NCBI GenBank assembly: GCA_038141425.1
Contig: JAYQIC010000008.1
Span: 1 to 46,020, forward strand
DNA from: UBA7985 sp038141425
GTDB lineage: Bacteria > Pseudomonadota > Alphaproteobacteria > UBA7985
Length of the DNA stretch: 46,020 bases
Reading direction: 5' to 3'
A program made the position numbers and the translations under genes. Numbering within the stretch: position 1 is the stretch's first letter; the number at the start of each line of letters is the position of its first letter. Positions 1 to 10,490 of this stretch are shown here, one piece after another. The notes under the pieces are model-generated. The model was given only the letters and a program-made list of their open reading frames with translations. It did no database searches and was not told the origin of the DNA.

Positions 1-32
1 GTCGGGGACAAGTCGGCGCAACTTCTTTCCGT

Positions 33-191
33 TGACACTCAACACGCTGCGCTTTGAGCGATGTTCCAGCGAAGATATCCAACAGGCTCAAAGGCCCTTC
101 GACAGGCTCAGGATAAACTCCGCGTTTTGAGCGCAAAGCAACGAAGTTGCGCGGGGAGATTTGTAAGCCGCGAAGCGGCGTAAAATCGAGC
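33..191. repeat. Modular intergenic repeat, copy A
   Basis: Positions 1-316 hold no convincing gene. Positions 82-111 (30 nt, containing CTTCGACAGGCTCAG) recur exactly, inverted, at 26706-26735. Positions 154-191 (starting GGGAGATTTGTAAGCC, core GCCGCGAAGCGGC able to form a short hairpin) recur at 26629-26666 in the same orientation with one mismatch. GTTTTGAGCGCAAAG at 124-138 recurs inverted at 46006-46020. The block is therefore a mosaic of short repeat modules. The CTTCGACAGGCTCAG type is, as far as I know, a common dispersed intergenic repeat in alphaproteobacteria. Its function is not evident from the sequence. Confidence 0.8.
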
Positions 192-316
192 CCGCAACAC
201 CGCAGATCAAGCGCTTGCGCCGGGGACGACCTGCACCGTGTCGTTCCTGGTCTTGCAGGCTGCTAAGCCCGACCTGTATGAATGTCTCATCAACCAAAGC
301 CAGAGCGGAGCAGGCC

Positions 317-1068
317 ATGAGCGACCGGGTCCCCGAGGACTTTCAGGTGTCCTTCACCGAAATGAAGCACGGCACGCGCGACGACTACCTCGCGCTGCAT
401 CAGCTCGAGCAGCCCTTCCTCAACCAAACCGGGGAGCGGGTCCTCAAGGAGCTGGCGCGTCAGGCCGACGAGACCCTCGCAGGCTATAAGATCAATCGCC
501 TCGAGCACGGCCTGCAGTCTGCCACCCGGGCGCTCAACGACGGTGCCGATATCGACTGGATTGTCGGCGCCCTGCTGCACGACATCGGCGATGGCCTCGC
601 CCCGCAGAACCACGACAAGATGGCCGCCGAGGTCATCCGCCCTTTGTGCGCGATGAGGTCGCCTGGACCGTCGAGCACCACGGCGTGTTCCAGATGGTCT
701 ACTATGCCGAGCACTACGGCTGGGACCCCGAACAGCGGCAGGCCTTCCGCGACCACCCCTTCTACCAGTCCTGTGTCGATTTCTGTGAACGCTGGGATCA
801 GTCCAGCTTCGATCCGGACTATCCCATGCACGATCTGGATTTCTTTGCGCCGATGGTCCGGGAGGTCTTCGCCCGCAAGGCCCACGATCAGGCCCATGTC
901 CTGCCCGGGGTGGTCGTGGGGTTCCGCGCTGCACGGCCGACGCCTAGCACGGCGCTGCCCCTTCGCCCATTTGGTCTGCGGCGCATCTGCCTCGCTTGTT
1001 TTCGCTCCGCTACCCCGCTACCCCGCTACGCCTCTGTCTCACGGTCCCTTAGTCAGGCCACAGCGTGA
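317..1068 (+). CDS. HD-domain metal-dependent protein (frameshifted)
   Basis: Reading from ATG 317 gives a protein beginning MSDRVPEDFQ with HD-superfamily metal ligands: RLEH (His64), LLHD (His88-Asp89) and a downstream NHD (His99). One base appears lost from a C run near 640, after VIRP. The protein resumes in another frame with RDEVAWTVEHHG, YAEHYGWD and FCERWDQSSFDPDY, which are typical of a roughly 190-residue HD family. The native C-terminus is probably near 900-930; 1068 is only the first stop in the second frame. The N-x-LEH-x-LQ stretch recalls PhnZ/TmpB-type HD diiron oxygenases, but the Tyr/Glu lid pair of PhnZ is not evident, so phosphohydrolase or oxygenase activity cannot be decided. 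It may belong with the GMC oxidoreductase gene downstream. Confidence 0.65.
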
Positions 1069-1094
1069 CACTGTTCACGCGTCAACAGCTGAGG

Positions 1095-2136
1095 CTATTG
1101 CCGGAAGGCCGGGTACAGGCCGCCCTTGAGCGTTACCCGCACGTCGGCGCCCGCGCTCGGCGCCGTCATCACCGGCAGTGCCAGTGCAGCTGCTGGCCGT
1201 CGTCCAGCGCGACCATCAGGTCGACGAAGAACCATGTAGCGGTAGCTCGGCACGCGGACGTGCGTGCCCTCGTCACCCTGCGGCAGTGACGATCCTCGAG
1301 CCGGATCAGGATCTCGATGCGCTCGACCTCGACAGGCGTTCTCGCCTCGATCAACGCGGCATGACCGCGCCAAAGAAACCTTTCCACCGTCATTTCGCCC
1401 AGGGCAAAGTCCCGCGTGCGGAAAGAGCCTTCGCCGATGAACCGCCACTTCGCGCGATGCCGGCATGGCGTGAGCGACTTCGGCGGCCCGGCCTGCTCCC
1501 GATGCGCCCGCCACCGATCACCGCCCTTCGTCGGCGAAGGCAAGGCCTCACCCTGATCGTGGGTGACCAGCAGCGCCGTCATCTGTTCGGCGTCGAGGAT
1601 ATCGGTCACGGCGTGCGCTCGCCGCAGCCGGGTTTCCAGATCGAGGCTGGAGAAGGGCTCGTCGGCGGCAGCACCTTGGACGCGGCGCCAGCGCCGCGCC
1701 AGCTATCAGCCATGCTGTTGTCCGCCGGAAGGCCTCGGGCAGGGCATCGCGCAGCGTACGCGAAACCGGTCAGCTCCAGCAGTTCGTCGACGCGCCGGAG
1801 TGGCTTCAGCCTGCGCCGACAGACCCCGCAGGCCATGCGCGAATATTTGCGCTCCACGGTCATAATGCGGGAACAGGGCGGAGTCCTGGAACACTTAGCC
1901 GACGACGCTCGGGGTTGAGTCAGGCCGCTGGCTGACCACGCGATTGCCGGGCTGATCTGCCCGGCGGAAATATCCATGAACCCGGCCAGCTGCCCGGAAT
2001 AGGGTGGTCTTGCCGCTGCCGCTCGCGCCAGCTGGCGCCAGCCACACGCCGTTCTCGGCGGACAGTGACAGTCCGTGAGCACCGGATGGTCGGGGCTGTA
2101 ACCCGTTGAGATGTCGTCAACGACAAGGCGCGGCAT
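1095..2136 (-). pseudogene. ABC transporter ATPase, FbpC/PotA-like (multiple frameshifts)
   Basis: The fragments assemble across several frames into one importer ATPase of about 345 residues. In order, from ATG 2136 (MPRLVVDDISTGY): a Walker A reading GASGSGKTTLF, a Q-loop VFQDSALFPHYD, a degenerate signature SGGQQ, DEPFSSLD after Walker B, and the H-loop LLVTHDQGEAL. A TOBE-like C-terminal part follows, with FIGEGSF early and VTLKGGLYPAFRQ at the end, then TAG at 1097-1095. The motif set and C-terminal domain fit Fe(III)/spermidine-type transport ATPases. No permease or binding-protein gene is visible beside it, so the substrate is unknown. The many indels could be sequencing errors or real decay. 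It is convergent with the HD gene and divergent from the GMC gene. Confidence 0.65.
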
Positions 2137-2273
2137 GGCAGTCAGTCCACTAAAGGCTCGGTTGGTGTTTTCAATAAAGGACTCGAACCGGCTGCGCAAG
2201 CCATGCGCGCATTCATGCTGTGGTCAGCGCACAGGGCTTAAGTCTGGGTGACAGAACTGATTGGGAGATTCCT

Positions 2274-3924
2274 ATGTCGGACTTTGACTTCATCATTGTT
2301 GGCGGTGGGTCAGCAGGCTGCGCGCTGGCGCGGCGCCTGAGCGAGGATTCCAGCCTGCGCGTGTGCCTGATCGATCGGCGCCAAGGCCCGGAACCTGGCC
2401 GTGCACCTGCCCTTCGGGGCTGGCCGTCATCGGCCTGTTCAACAATTTGGTGGGGCCGAGACCGCGTTGCAGGACCAGTTGCGTCAGCGCAATCTGGTCT
2501 GGCCGCGTCGGAGCGGGTGCTCGGCAGGTCTTCAGCCCGGTCGCGCCGCGATCTACGCACGTGGCATGCGGGCCGCTTCCGACGGCTGGGACGCTGGGCG
2601 CGCCGGCTGGGGACTCGCATCGGTCCTGCCCTACTTCCGTAAAGCCGAGGCCAACCAGCGCGGTGGCGACGGCATCCACCCAGTACCGAACGGCCACTGT
2701 CAGTCTCTGACCTGCGCCCGACCAACCACGCTCGACCGGGCCTTCGTCGAGCTGGGTCACGAACCCAGATCCCTGTCACCGATGACTTCAACCGGGGCGA
2801 GGACGGCGAGGCGGTCAGGGTTTATCAGGTGACAACCCGCGACGGGCTGCAGGCCTCTTCGGCCCGGGCCTACCTCTCGCGAAGTGCGGTCGCGGAACAA
2901 TCTGACCATCTAGCGGACTGGCGTCCATCGAATCCTGTTCGAGGGCCGCCGCGCCACCGGTCGAAATCAGCGAAGGCGGTGCTTGCCTTAAGGAGCCGGG
3001 GGCGACGGGACGCAGACCCTGCGGGCCACCCATGAGGTCCTGCTCAGCGCCGGCGCGATCAATAGCCCGCACCCGCTCATGCTCTCCGGCATCGGCCCGG
3101 CCGAACACTTACGCAGTCATGGCATCGACGTGGTCCACGATGCCCCTTTTGTCGGCCAACGCCTTGCCGACCACCTCGACGTCGTGACCCAGCTTACCAG
3201 CCGCACGGCGCGCGCGGGGGACTGGGGTTTCAGGAACGTGCCAGCGCGCAGCCTGAGCTGGGCGCTGCAGTGGCTCAGCCGCCGTGGTGGCACCTTCGCC
3301 TCACCAGGTGGCCGAAGCGGGCGGTTTCGTGAATCCGACTCGGCGCTGACCGCCCCGACATCCAGTTCCACTTTCTGCCTGCGCGCATGGCCAACCACGG
3401 CCGCCAGCTGGTCTGGGGCTACGGCTACACGCTGCACGCCTGCAACCTGTACCCGCGATCGGAAGGCGAGATCCGCCTCGCATCCGCCGACCCGGCGTAC
3501 CCGCTGATCAGATGATCCGCGCTATCTCACCGATCCAGACGGCCACGATATGCGGGTGTTGATGGCCGCGCCGACTGGTCGCGGCGCATCCTTGCTGCAC
3601 CGGCCTTCGACGATATCCGCGGCCGAGAGCTGTGCAGCCGGGCACTGCCGTCCAGACCAAGACCAGATCCGAGATCGGTCGTCGTACCGGAAACGATCTA
3701 CCACCCGGTCGGCACCGTCGCCATGGGGGCGGCTGACGACCTGCGCGAGCCTGACCCCCGACCTGCGGGTCAAGGGTGTCGATGGTTTGCGCGTCGTCGA
3801 TGCCTCGGTCATGCCACGCCTGATTGGTGGCAATACCAACGCACCCACGATAATGATTGCGGGAGAAAGCCGCCGAGATGATCCTCGACGCCGTCTGCAC
3901 AGGAGCAAAGGCCCCACGCCATGA
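2274..3924 (+). pseudogene. GMC-family FAD oxidoreductase, choline/alcohol dehydrogenase-like (multiple frameshifts)
   Basis: ATG 2274 opens MSDFDFIIVGGGSAGCALA, the FAD-binding GxGxxG Rossmann start of GMC oxidoreductases. Family stretches then follow in alternating frames: IYARGMRAASDGWDAG, YFRKAEANQRGGD, SSARAYLS, then MLSGIGPAEHLRSHGIDVVH and VGQRLADHLDVV. Near the C-terminus come YHPVGTVAMG, which carries the conserved active-site histidine region, VDGLRVVDASVMPRLIGGNT and NAPTIMIA. Full length would be about 540 residues, usual for BetA-like dehydrogenases. At least six indels interrupt it. The presumed stop (3922-3924) overlaps the start of the next gene in an ATGA arrangement, suggesting an operon. 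The substrate (choline, an aliphatic or aromatic alcohol) cannot be told from sequence. Confidence 0.7.
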
Positions 3925-4601
3925 TCACCACGGTACCACTCCGCCAACGCCGACGGCGCTCATTTCAGCTCCCACGCATGGCGCACCACCATGGCGTTGG
4001 CGCACAAGGGTCTCGAGCACGAGAGCCGCGGCGTCGCTTCACCGAGATCGGCACCATCTGCGACGGCGAGCGCAAGATCGTCCCGACCATCGAGGACGGA
4101 GAGCAGGTGCTTTCCGACAGCTGGGCCATCGCCCTTGCACCTCGAAGACAGCGTCACCAGTGGCCGTAGCCTGTTCGGCGGGGAAAAGGGCAAGCGCCCA
4201 CGCCCCTGTTCATCAACAACTGGGCGAGCTTCGGCCTGCAGCCCCTGCTGCTGCAGATCATGATCCTCGAGCTGTTCGAGCGCCTGCAGGACCGGGACAA
4301 GGCCTATTTCCGTGAGTCCCGTGAGAAACGCTTCGGGCGCAGCCCGAGGACCACGCCGCGCTGGCTGATGAGGCCAAGCAGCGTCTGCCCGCCATGCTGG
4401 CCCCGCTGTCGATGACGCTGAACTCGCAGGCCTGGCCGCGGCGATGTGCCCTCCTACGCCGACTATATCGCGCTGGGCGCCTTCCAGTGGGTACGGACGT
4501 CGTCGAGCTTTCGACCCGCCCGGATTTGCCGGGAGAAGGTTGCAGACTGGCACGCCGCCATGCTCGACCTGCACGATGGCCTGGCCCGCACCAACACGTG
4601 A
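3921..4601 (+). pseudogene. Glutathione S-transferase, beta-etherase (LigE)-like (frameshifted)
   Basis: The ATG at 3921 overlaps the GMC stop. Fragments in three frames read ANADGAHFSSHAWRTTMALA, KGLEHESRG, RFTEIGTICDGERKIVPTIE, LSDSWAIAL, FINNWASFGLQPLLLQ, AYFRESREKRFG, SYADYIALGAFQWVRT and WHAAMLDLHDGLARTNT, then TGA at 4599-4601. The thioredoxin-fold N-domain (DSW after the cis-Pro segment) and the helical C-domain with ESREKRFG and the YADY-ALG-F-WV stretch match the LigE/LigF beta-etherase branch of the GST superfamily, about 225 residues. Members use glutathione to cleave aryl ethers or on related substrates; the substrate here is unknown. Together with the GMC gene it suggests a catabolic pair. 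Frameshifts number at least four. Confidence 0.65.
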
Positions 4602-4756
4602 GCCTGAGGTCAGCGGCCGAGGCTTGACTTGTCGCAACGTCGGCTCGATTCCTGCCAGGCGTTGCTGCCGACTTCCCAGGTGAACATAATTCACCGGGCA
4701 CCGGCGACCGATGATCGTTCACCCGGAAAACCGACTGTGAAGGGTCCGACACCACC

Positions 4757-6087
4757 ATGCTGGAAAAAATCGCTTCGCCGCGTGTTTCTCCGTGATTTTC
4801 GGTGCTGTGCTGCGGGCTCTGGCTGTGCCGCTCTCGGTCTCGCTTTCCCTGCTACTGCTGGTGCTGGCCAGCGGGCCGTGACCACCCGCCGCGGCGCAAC
4901 AGGGTTCGGTCAGGGTGCCGCGGTGGTCAACGACGACATCATCACCGACGTCGACCTTACCGCATCAACCTTGCCATCATGGTCGCAGAGGCCAACACCG
5001 CCGAGCGCTGCCGCGCCTGCTGGCGCTGCAGGTAAGCGAGTTGATCACCGACAAAATCCGTCTGCAGGAAGCCGACCGCCTCCAGCTCGACATTCAGGAA
5101 ATCTTTATCGACGACGCCTTCGAGCGTATTTCTCGAGGCAGAACGGTCTGATTCCGATTGGCCGAAGCCCGATCCGCCGCGCCGGTGTGCCGGTGGCGAC
5201 CATGCGCGAGCAGATCAAGGCACAGATCGCCATGACCGTGATCACGCAACGCCAGATCGCCCGCGATGTCGAGATCAGCGACCGCGAGCTCAAGGCTGAA
5301 ATCAACCGCATCAATGCGCTGCGGGGGCGGTCCGAGCGGCGGCTGGTGGAAATCTTCCTGCCGTTCAGCTCACAGCGTTCGGAATCCGAAGTCCGGCAGC
5401 AGGCCTTCAGCCTGATCGATCAGCTGCAGGCCGGGGGCTGACTTCGGCAAGCTGGTCCAGCAGTATTCCTACGCCGCCGCGACGGCCGGGATTGGCGGCG
5501 ACAGGGGCTGGTCTCCGAGGGCGCGCTGGACCGTGATCTGGAGGCCGGGCTGGTAAACATCCGCCCCGGTCAGATCACCATGGAACCGGTGAGGACCAGC
5601 GAAGGCTACTACATCATGGGCGTTCTCAACCGCCGCCCCATCGGAACCGCATCCTCGCGCACCATCGCCTCGCTGCGCCGGGTGTTTCTTACGCTGCCCG
5701 ACGACCTCAGTTCCCCGGTGGGACAGGAACGTCTCGCCCTGCTCTCCGGAATCAGCGAGCAAATCCGGGGCTGCGCCCGCTTTGACCAGGTTGCCGCCCA
5801 ATATGGTGATCCCGGATCGGGCAACATGGGTGAAGTGGACCTTTCCACCCTGCCGCCAGCCATCTCCGTTACCCTGTCCGCGCTCGAAGTCGGTGAAGTC
5901 AGCGAACCGCTACCCGCCGACGGTGGCGGCGGCGCAGTCTATATGGTCTGTGGCAAAGCGGCTCGAAATCGACCCGCTGACGGCCGAAAACGTGCGCGAC
6001 CGGCTGGAGCGCAAGCGGGTGAATACCCTGTCCCGCCGCTACGATGCTGACCTGCGGCGCGATGCCTACATCGACTATCGGTTCTGA
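4757..6087 (+). CDS. surA: Periplasmic peptidyl-prolyl isomerase SurA (frameshifted)
   Basis: SurA is a periplasmic chaperone for outer-membrane proteins. The start at ATG 4757 is the best candidate; a hydrophobic signal region follows but is scrambled by indels. Conserved SurA N-domain text reads AAVVNDDIITDVDL, INLAIMVAEANTAER and LITDKIRLQEADRLQLDI. Two parvulin-type domains follow: VEIFLPFSSQRSESEVRQQA through YYIMGVLNRRP (about 5347-5640), and LRRVFLTLPDDLSSPVGQER through GEVSEPLPADGGG (about 5670-5930). The C-terminus is RRDAYIDYRF with TGA at 6085-6087. At least five single-base breaks occur. The gene is followed after 3 nt by rsmA. The usual neighbours lptD (upstream) and pdxA (between surA and rsmA) are absent. 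Confidence 0.75.
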
Positions 6088-6090
6088 TCA

Positions 6091-6947
6091 GTGACGCGGG
6101 TCGCCGACCTCCCGCCCCTGCGCCGCCTGCTGGACGCGCACCGCCTCTCGCCGACCAAGGCGCTGGGACAGAATTTCCTGCTCGACCTCAACCCGACCGC
6201 CCGATTGCGCGAGCGGCTGACCCGCTCGACGGATGCCACGTCGCCGAAATTGGCCCCGGCCCGGGCGGACTGACCCGGGCGCTGCTCGAAAGCCCCTTGG
6301 CCGGTCTGACGCTGATCGAGAAGGACCAGCGCACGGCGCCCATCCTCGCAGCGCTTGCGGAGACCGAAGAGGGACAGGCCAAGGGCCTGCGTCCCATGTT
6401 CGAGGATGCGCTCGCCGTCGACTTGCTGGAAGTCCTGCCAGCCCCCCGCGCTGTTGGTTGCCAATCTGCCCTACAACGTCGCCACCCTGCTGCTGGTGCG
6501 CTGGCTGGGATCTGTGGCGGGAGCCGGGGGCTTACCGCAGCCTTACCCTGATGTTCCAGTGGGAGGTGGTCGACCGCATCGTGGCGAGGCCCGGTGACCG
6601 GGCCTACGGCCGCCGCGCCGTGCTCACGGCGCTGAGTGCTGCGGCAGCGTATCGGCAGTTCGACGTCCCCGCGCAGGCTTTCACCCCGCCACCGAAGGTC
6701 ACCTCGGCCATCGTCCGCATCGACGCCCGCGACAGCCTTCCCGGACCACTCAGCCTGTTCGGAAGCCATCGAGGGCGTGACCGCTGCCTTGGGCCAGCGC
6801 CGCAAGATGCTGCGTCAGTCGCTGAAATCGGTGTTCCTGATCCGGTCGCTGTGTTGGAAGCGCTGGAAATTGCTCCCGACGCGCGGGGTGCAGCCGCGGA
6901 GAGAACTGCCGCCCGAGGCGTTTCTGGAACTGGCAAAACGCCGCTGA
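6091..6947 (+). CDS. rsmA: 16S rRNA dimethyladenosine transferase RsmA/KsgA (frameshifted)
   Basis: RsmA dimethylates two adjacent adenosines in helix 45 of 16S rRNA during 30S maturation, using S-adenosylmethionine. GTG 6091 starts three bases after the surA stop, with LSPTKALGQNFLLD near the N-terminus. SAM motif I, EIGPGPGGLTRALLE, and the catalytic motif NLPYNVAT are both visible. Further on are FQWEVVDRI, RPGDRAYGRR, FTPPPKVTSAIVRID and QRRKMLRQSLKS; the end is LPPEAFLELAKRR and TGA at 6945-6947. The expected length of about 280 residues is met only by moving between frames (breaks near 6230, 6440, 6530, 6760 and 6840). Such a gene is normally intact, so sequencing error is likely. Confidence 0.8.
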
Positions 6948-6984
6948 AACGGCGGAAACGGCTGAAACGGCTGGAGCCGCTGAT

Positions 6985-7632
6985 CTAGTCTTCGATCGAC
7001 CGGATATCGGTGACGATGCCCTCGATCCCCGCAGCCGTTCCCGGCGCAGGCGCTCGGCGGTCAGACGCCCGCACCCTGTGCGACGCTCTGCTCGATATCG
7101 GAATTGACGATGATGAAATCGTATTCCGCCCAGTGCGAGACTCAGCCGGGGCTCCGACAGGCGGGTAGGCGACCTGCTCATCGGTCTCGCTGGTCATTTG
7201 TTGGCGCGATTTCAGCCGGTTTCCAGCGCTGCGAGTGACGGTGGCAGCACGAATACGCTGACCAGATCCTGTGGCATTTTCTGGCGCAGCTGCTGGGTTC
7301 CCTGCCAGTCGATGTCGAACAGCACGTTTCGGCCTTCGGACAGCGCCTTTTCGATCGCCGCGCGCGGGGTGCCATAGGCGTTGTTGAAGACGTTGGCCCA
7401 CTCCAGCAGGCCGTCTTCGTCGATCAGGGGCGCGGAAGCGATCGTCGCTGATGAAGTGGTAGTGCACGCCGTCGACCTCGCCTTCGCGCGGTGCGCGCGT
7501 GGTGGCGGATACGGACAGCTCCAGCATCGTCGTCGCCGTCGAGCAGCGCGCGGAAATCGTGGTTTTTGCCCGCCCCCGACGGCGAGGACAGCACCAGCAT
7601 CAGACCCCGGCGGGCAGGGCATCATTCGACAT
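6985..7632 (-). CDS. gmk: Guanylate kinase (frameshifted)
   Basis: Gmk phosphorylates GMP to GDP. ATG 7632 gives MSNDALPAG, then LMLVLSSPSGAGK, the P-loop, in the next frame. Other family stretches are LELSVSATTRAPREGEVDG, VHYHFISDDRF, EWANVFNNAYGTPRAAIE, NVLFDIDWQGTQQLRQKM, and AEYDFIIVNSDIEQSVAQ near the end, closing with IVTDIRSIED and TAG at 6987-6985. The P-loop lysine and the GMP-binding region are present, length about 213 residues. Five or so indels break it. Its start lies inside the end of yicC (11-nt overlap), so the two are probably translationally coupled. It is convergent with rsmA. Confidence 0.8.
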
Positions 7633-8514
7633 TGGCCACCTGCTCCTTGAACTGATCGACCACGGATTTGAGCGCCAGCCCGGTGTTGGTCAGGCTCATC
7701 GACCCGGCCTCGAGCACAGCGTGTTGGCTTCGCGCATGAACTCCTGCGCCAGAAAGTCGAGCTTTCGCCCGACCGGCTCCCCGGCGTTGAGCAGGCCGCG
7801 CGCGCTCTCGATATGGGCGCGCAGGCGGTCGAGCTCTTCGCGAACGTCGGCCTTGGTGGCGAGGACGGCGGCTTCCTGCGCCAGCCGGTCTTCGGGCAGG
7901 GTTGTACCGGCCTTGGCCGCCAGATCGCTGGCGAGCGCGGTCAGGCGCTCGGCCAAAGCCTGCGTGACCGCACCGGTCTCCGGTTCGGCCTGAGCCACCA
8001 ACACCTCGATCTGGTCGACCAGACCAGAGAGGATGGCGTGCAGCTGGGCGCCTTCGCCCAGCCGTGCCGTGCGCAGGGCAGCGGCGGCGTCACCAAAGGA
8101 TTTCAGCACGGCATCGTTCAGGGCGCCCTGTTCTTCGTCGCTGAGGGTTGCCGAGCGGGTTTCGAGCACGCCGGGCAGCCCGAGCAGGGCGGCGGTATCC
8201 GGTGCGGTGCCGTCGCGGCGGCGGACCAGCTGCGCCAGCCGGTCGAGGGCGTCTTCATCAACCGTGACCTCGGGGCGGCGGCCGGGCAGGTCCAGCTGTA
8301 AGCTGGCGGAGACCGAACCCCGGCTGACCTGCGCCTGCAGCAGCTTTTTCAGGCTGGCTTCGAGGCTGTCCATCCGGCCTGGCATGCGCCAGCGCACGTC
8401 GAGGACTTGCCGTTGACCGACTTCAGGGGACCAGGTCCAGCTCGCTTCGCCGTGACTGCCGTCAACGGCGGCAAAGCCGGTCATGGATTGCAAAGGGGAG
8501 ACATCTGCCGTCAT
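7622..8514 (-). CDS. yicC: YicC-family endoribonuclease (one frameshift)
   Basis: ATG 8514 gives MTADVSPLQSMTGFAAVDG, the typical YicC opening with SMTGFA. The central DVRWRMPGRMDSLEASLKKL and the conserved PVGRKLDFLAQEFMREANTL follow. One indel near 7715-7720 shifts the frame; the C-terminus then reads ALKSVVDQFKEQVANVE with TGA at 7624-7622, matching the family. Length about 297 residues is normal. YicC proteins are reported to act as RNases in E. coli. In alphaproteobacteria the gene commonly precedes gmk, as here. The promoter probably lies in the 78-bp gap shared with the divergent SDR gene. Confidence 0.85.
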
Positions 8515-8592
8515 GTCGCGTCTATACCCCTGCGCCGCGGCAAAGAGTAGGCCTTTGCGTATATTTCTCGGGAAACATTCAGGACCAATGCC

Positions 8593-9373
8593 ATGAAAAA
8601 CCCTCAGGCGATCATTATCACCGGTGCATCCAGCGGGCTGGGGGCCGGGTTGGCGCGGGCCTACGCGGCACCGGGGGTGACCCTGCTGCTGACCGGACGC
8701 AATCAGGCGCGTCTGGGCAAGGTCGCCGCCGATTGCGAGGGCCGGGGTGCGCAGGTTCTGACGGCCGTGGTCGATGTGGCCGACCGCGAGGCTATGGATC
8801 AGCTGCTGACCGATTTTTGACCGCGCCCACGAGACCGATCTGGTCATCGCCAACGCGGGCATCGGCCACGGGACCGGGCGCTACCTGATGGAACGCGCGC
8901 ACCAGACGGCCGAAGTTGTCGACATCAACGTGGCCGGGGTCACCAACACCGTCATGCCGCTGGTCAACCGCATGGCCGCCCGGGAGCGGGGGCAGATCGC
9001 GGTCATGGCCTCGGTCGCCGGGTACGCGGCCATGTCCTACTCGCCCACTTACGCGGCGTCGAAGGCCTTCGTGAAGCACTGGGGAGAAGCCCTCCGGGGC
9101 CGGCTCAAGCCCTTTGGTGTCGAGGTGACGACCCTGTGTCCGGGGTTCGTGCGCAGCCCGATGACCGACGCTAACCGCTTTCCCATGCCGTTCCTGATGG
9201 ACCACGACCGCGCCATCACGATCATGAAGCGGGGGCTGGAGGCCGGGCACGGGCGGGTTTCCTTCCCGTGGCCCGTGACCTGGGCTGCTGGCCTGCTCGG
9301 TGCCCTGCCGAGCTTCATCGCCATGCCGCTGATGACCCTGCGTCGCCGAGCCAAGCTGCCGCCGCTGGACTAG
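8593..9373 (+). CDS. Short-chain dehydrogenase/reductase (one frameshift)
   Basis: ATG 8593 gives MKNPQAIIITGASSGLGAGL, with the TGASSGLG cofactor motif of classical SDRs. An extra T in the run at 8814-8818 stops the first frame after LLTDF; the protein continues as RAHETDLVIANAGIGHGTG. The catalytic set is present: VMASVAGY (Ser), YAASK (Tyr and Lys). The C-terminus, WPVTWAAGLLGALPSFIAMP, is hydrophobic and may touch the membrane, a feature of the DltE/YohF-like SDR branch. Total about 259 residues. The substrate is unknown. It is divergent from yicC and convergent with mltG, whose stop lies 12 bp away. Confidence 0.8.
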
Positions 9374-9385
9374 AGGCGCCCACGG

Positions 9386-10425
9386 CTACTGCGGCGCTGG
9401 GGGAATGCCGTCGGTCGGCCTCGGCTTGGGCACCACCGGCCCAAAGCGCAGGTGCTCGCAGGCCCGCCAGGCAGCGACGTTGACCTGATGCTCGGCGTAA
9501 GTCGCGGCGAAGGCCGACTTTCCATCACAGCCCGCGACGAAGAACAGGAAGTCTGTGACCGTTGGGTTCAGCGCTGCGTCGATGGATCGCGGCCGGGATT
9601 GGCGATCGGGCCGGGGGGCAGGCCATCGCGCTGATAAGTGTTGTAGGGGTTGCTGGCGTCGTCGAGTTCGGAGCGCCGCAGCCCCCGGCCCAGCCGCCCT
9701 GTCCCCTGTGAGAGGAAATAGACCAGCGTCGGGTCGGCCTGCAGCCGCATGCCCTGCGCGAGCCGATTGCTGTAGACGCTGGCGACGAGGCCACGCTCGT
9801 CGGCGCGGGCGGTTTCCTTCTCGATGATCGAGGCGAGGATCAGCGCGTCTTCGGGGGTTTGCACCATGGCGCGTTCGCTGCGTGAAGCCCAGGCCACCTC
9901 CAGCGCCCGGTCCATGGCGGCGACCATGCGGTCGAGCAGGGCCTGACGGTCGTCGTTGAGCTGGTAGGCGTAGGTATCGGGCAGAACCCGGCCTTCGTCC
10001 GGCAGGCGCACCAGGTCCCCCGTCAGACCCGGCGCCGCGAGCAAGCGGTCGAGCGCAGCGGAGAGCGTGATGCCCTCGGGCAGGGTGACCTGCCGCAGCA
10101 CGGCCTTGCCGCGCACCAGAATGTCGAGGATGTCAGCAGGGGTCGCCCGGGCCGGAATGACGAACTCGCCGGCTTTGACCGCACCGGAAACGCCCTGCAT
10201 CCGGGCGAGCAGGATGATCTGATCGGCGCTGTTGATCAGCTCGGCGGCTTCAAGGTCGGCCGCGACCGTGCGCAGGCCCGCGCCAGACGGCACGATGAAG
10301 GTCACGTCCTGCGTTGCCGTAGTAGGTGGTTGCATCCAGAAGGCACCCACCCCCAGCACGGCCACAACTGCAGCGGCCAGAAGAGCCCCCATCGTCACTC
10401 CGAACTTAAAGATGAAGTTGAACAC
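9386..10425 (-). CDS. mltG: Endolytic murein transglycosylase MltG (one frameshift)
   Basis: MltG is an inner-membrane lytic transglycosylase that cuts nascent glycan strands. ATG 10425 gives a short cytoplasmic end and one membrane helix, about residues 9-30 (MGALLAAAVVAVLGVGAFW). A LysM-like part with TFIVPSGAGLRTVA follows, then the YceG catalytic domain: LPEGITLSAALDRLL, ILASIIEKET (catalytic Glu), SVYSNRLAQGMRLQADPT and GLPPGPIANPG. An indel near 9585 shifts the frame; the continuation SIDAALNPTVTDFLFFVA ends in PRPTDGIPPAPQ with TAG at 9388-9386. Length about 346 residues is normal. Position after fabF matches the conserved order in Rhodobacterales-like genomes. Confidence 0.88.
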
Positions 10426-10490
10426 CAGACAGCGTCCATTTCTGATGTTCTACCGCAGCCCGCTGCGATGGTTGATCAAAATCTGCGGCC

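Noticed and set aside
88..318. 76-codon minus-strand frame at the left end
   Set aside because: It is a translation of the dispersed repeat modules, with no start signal.
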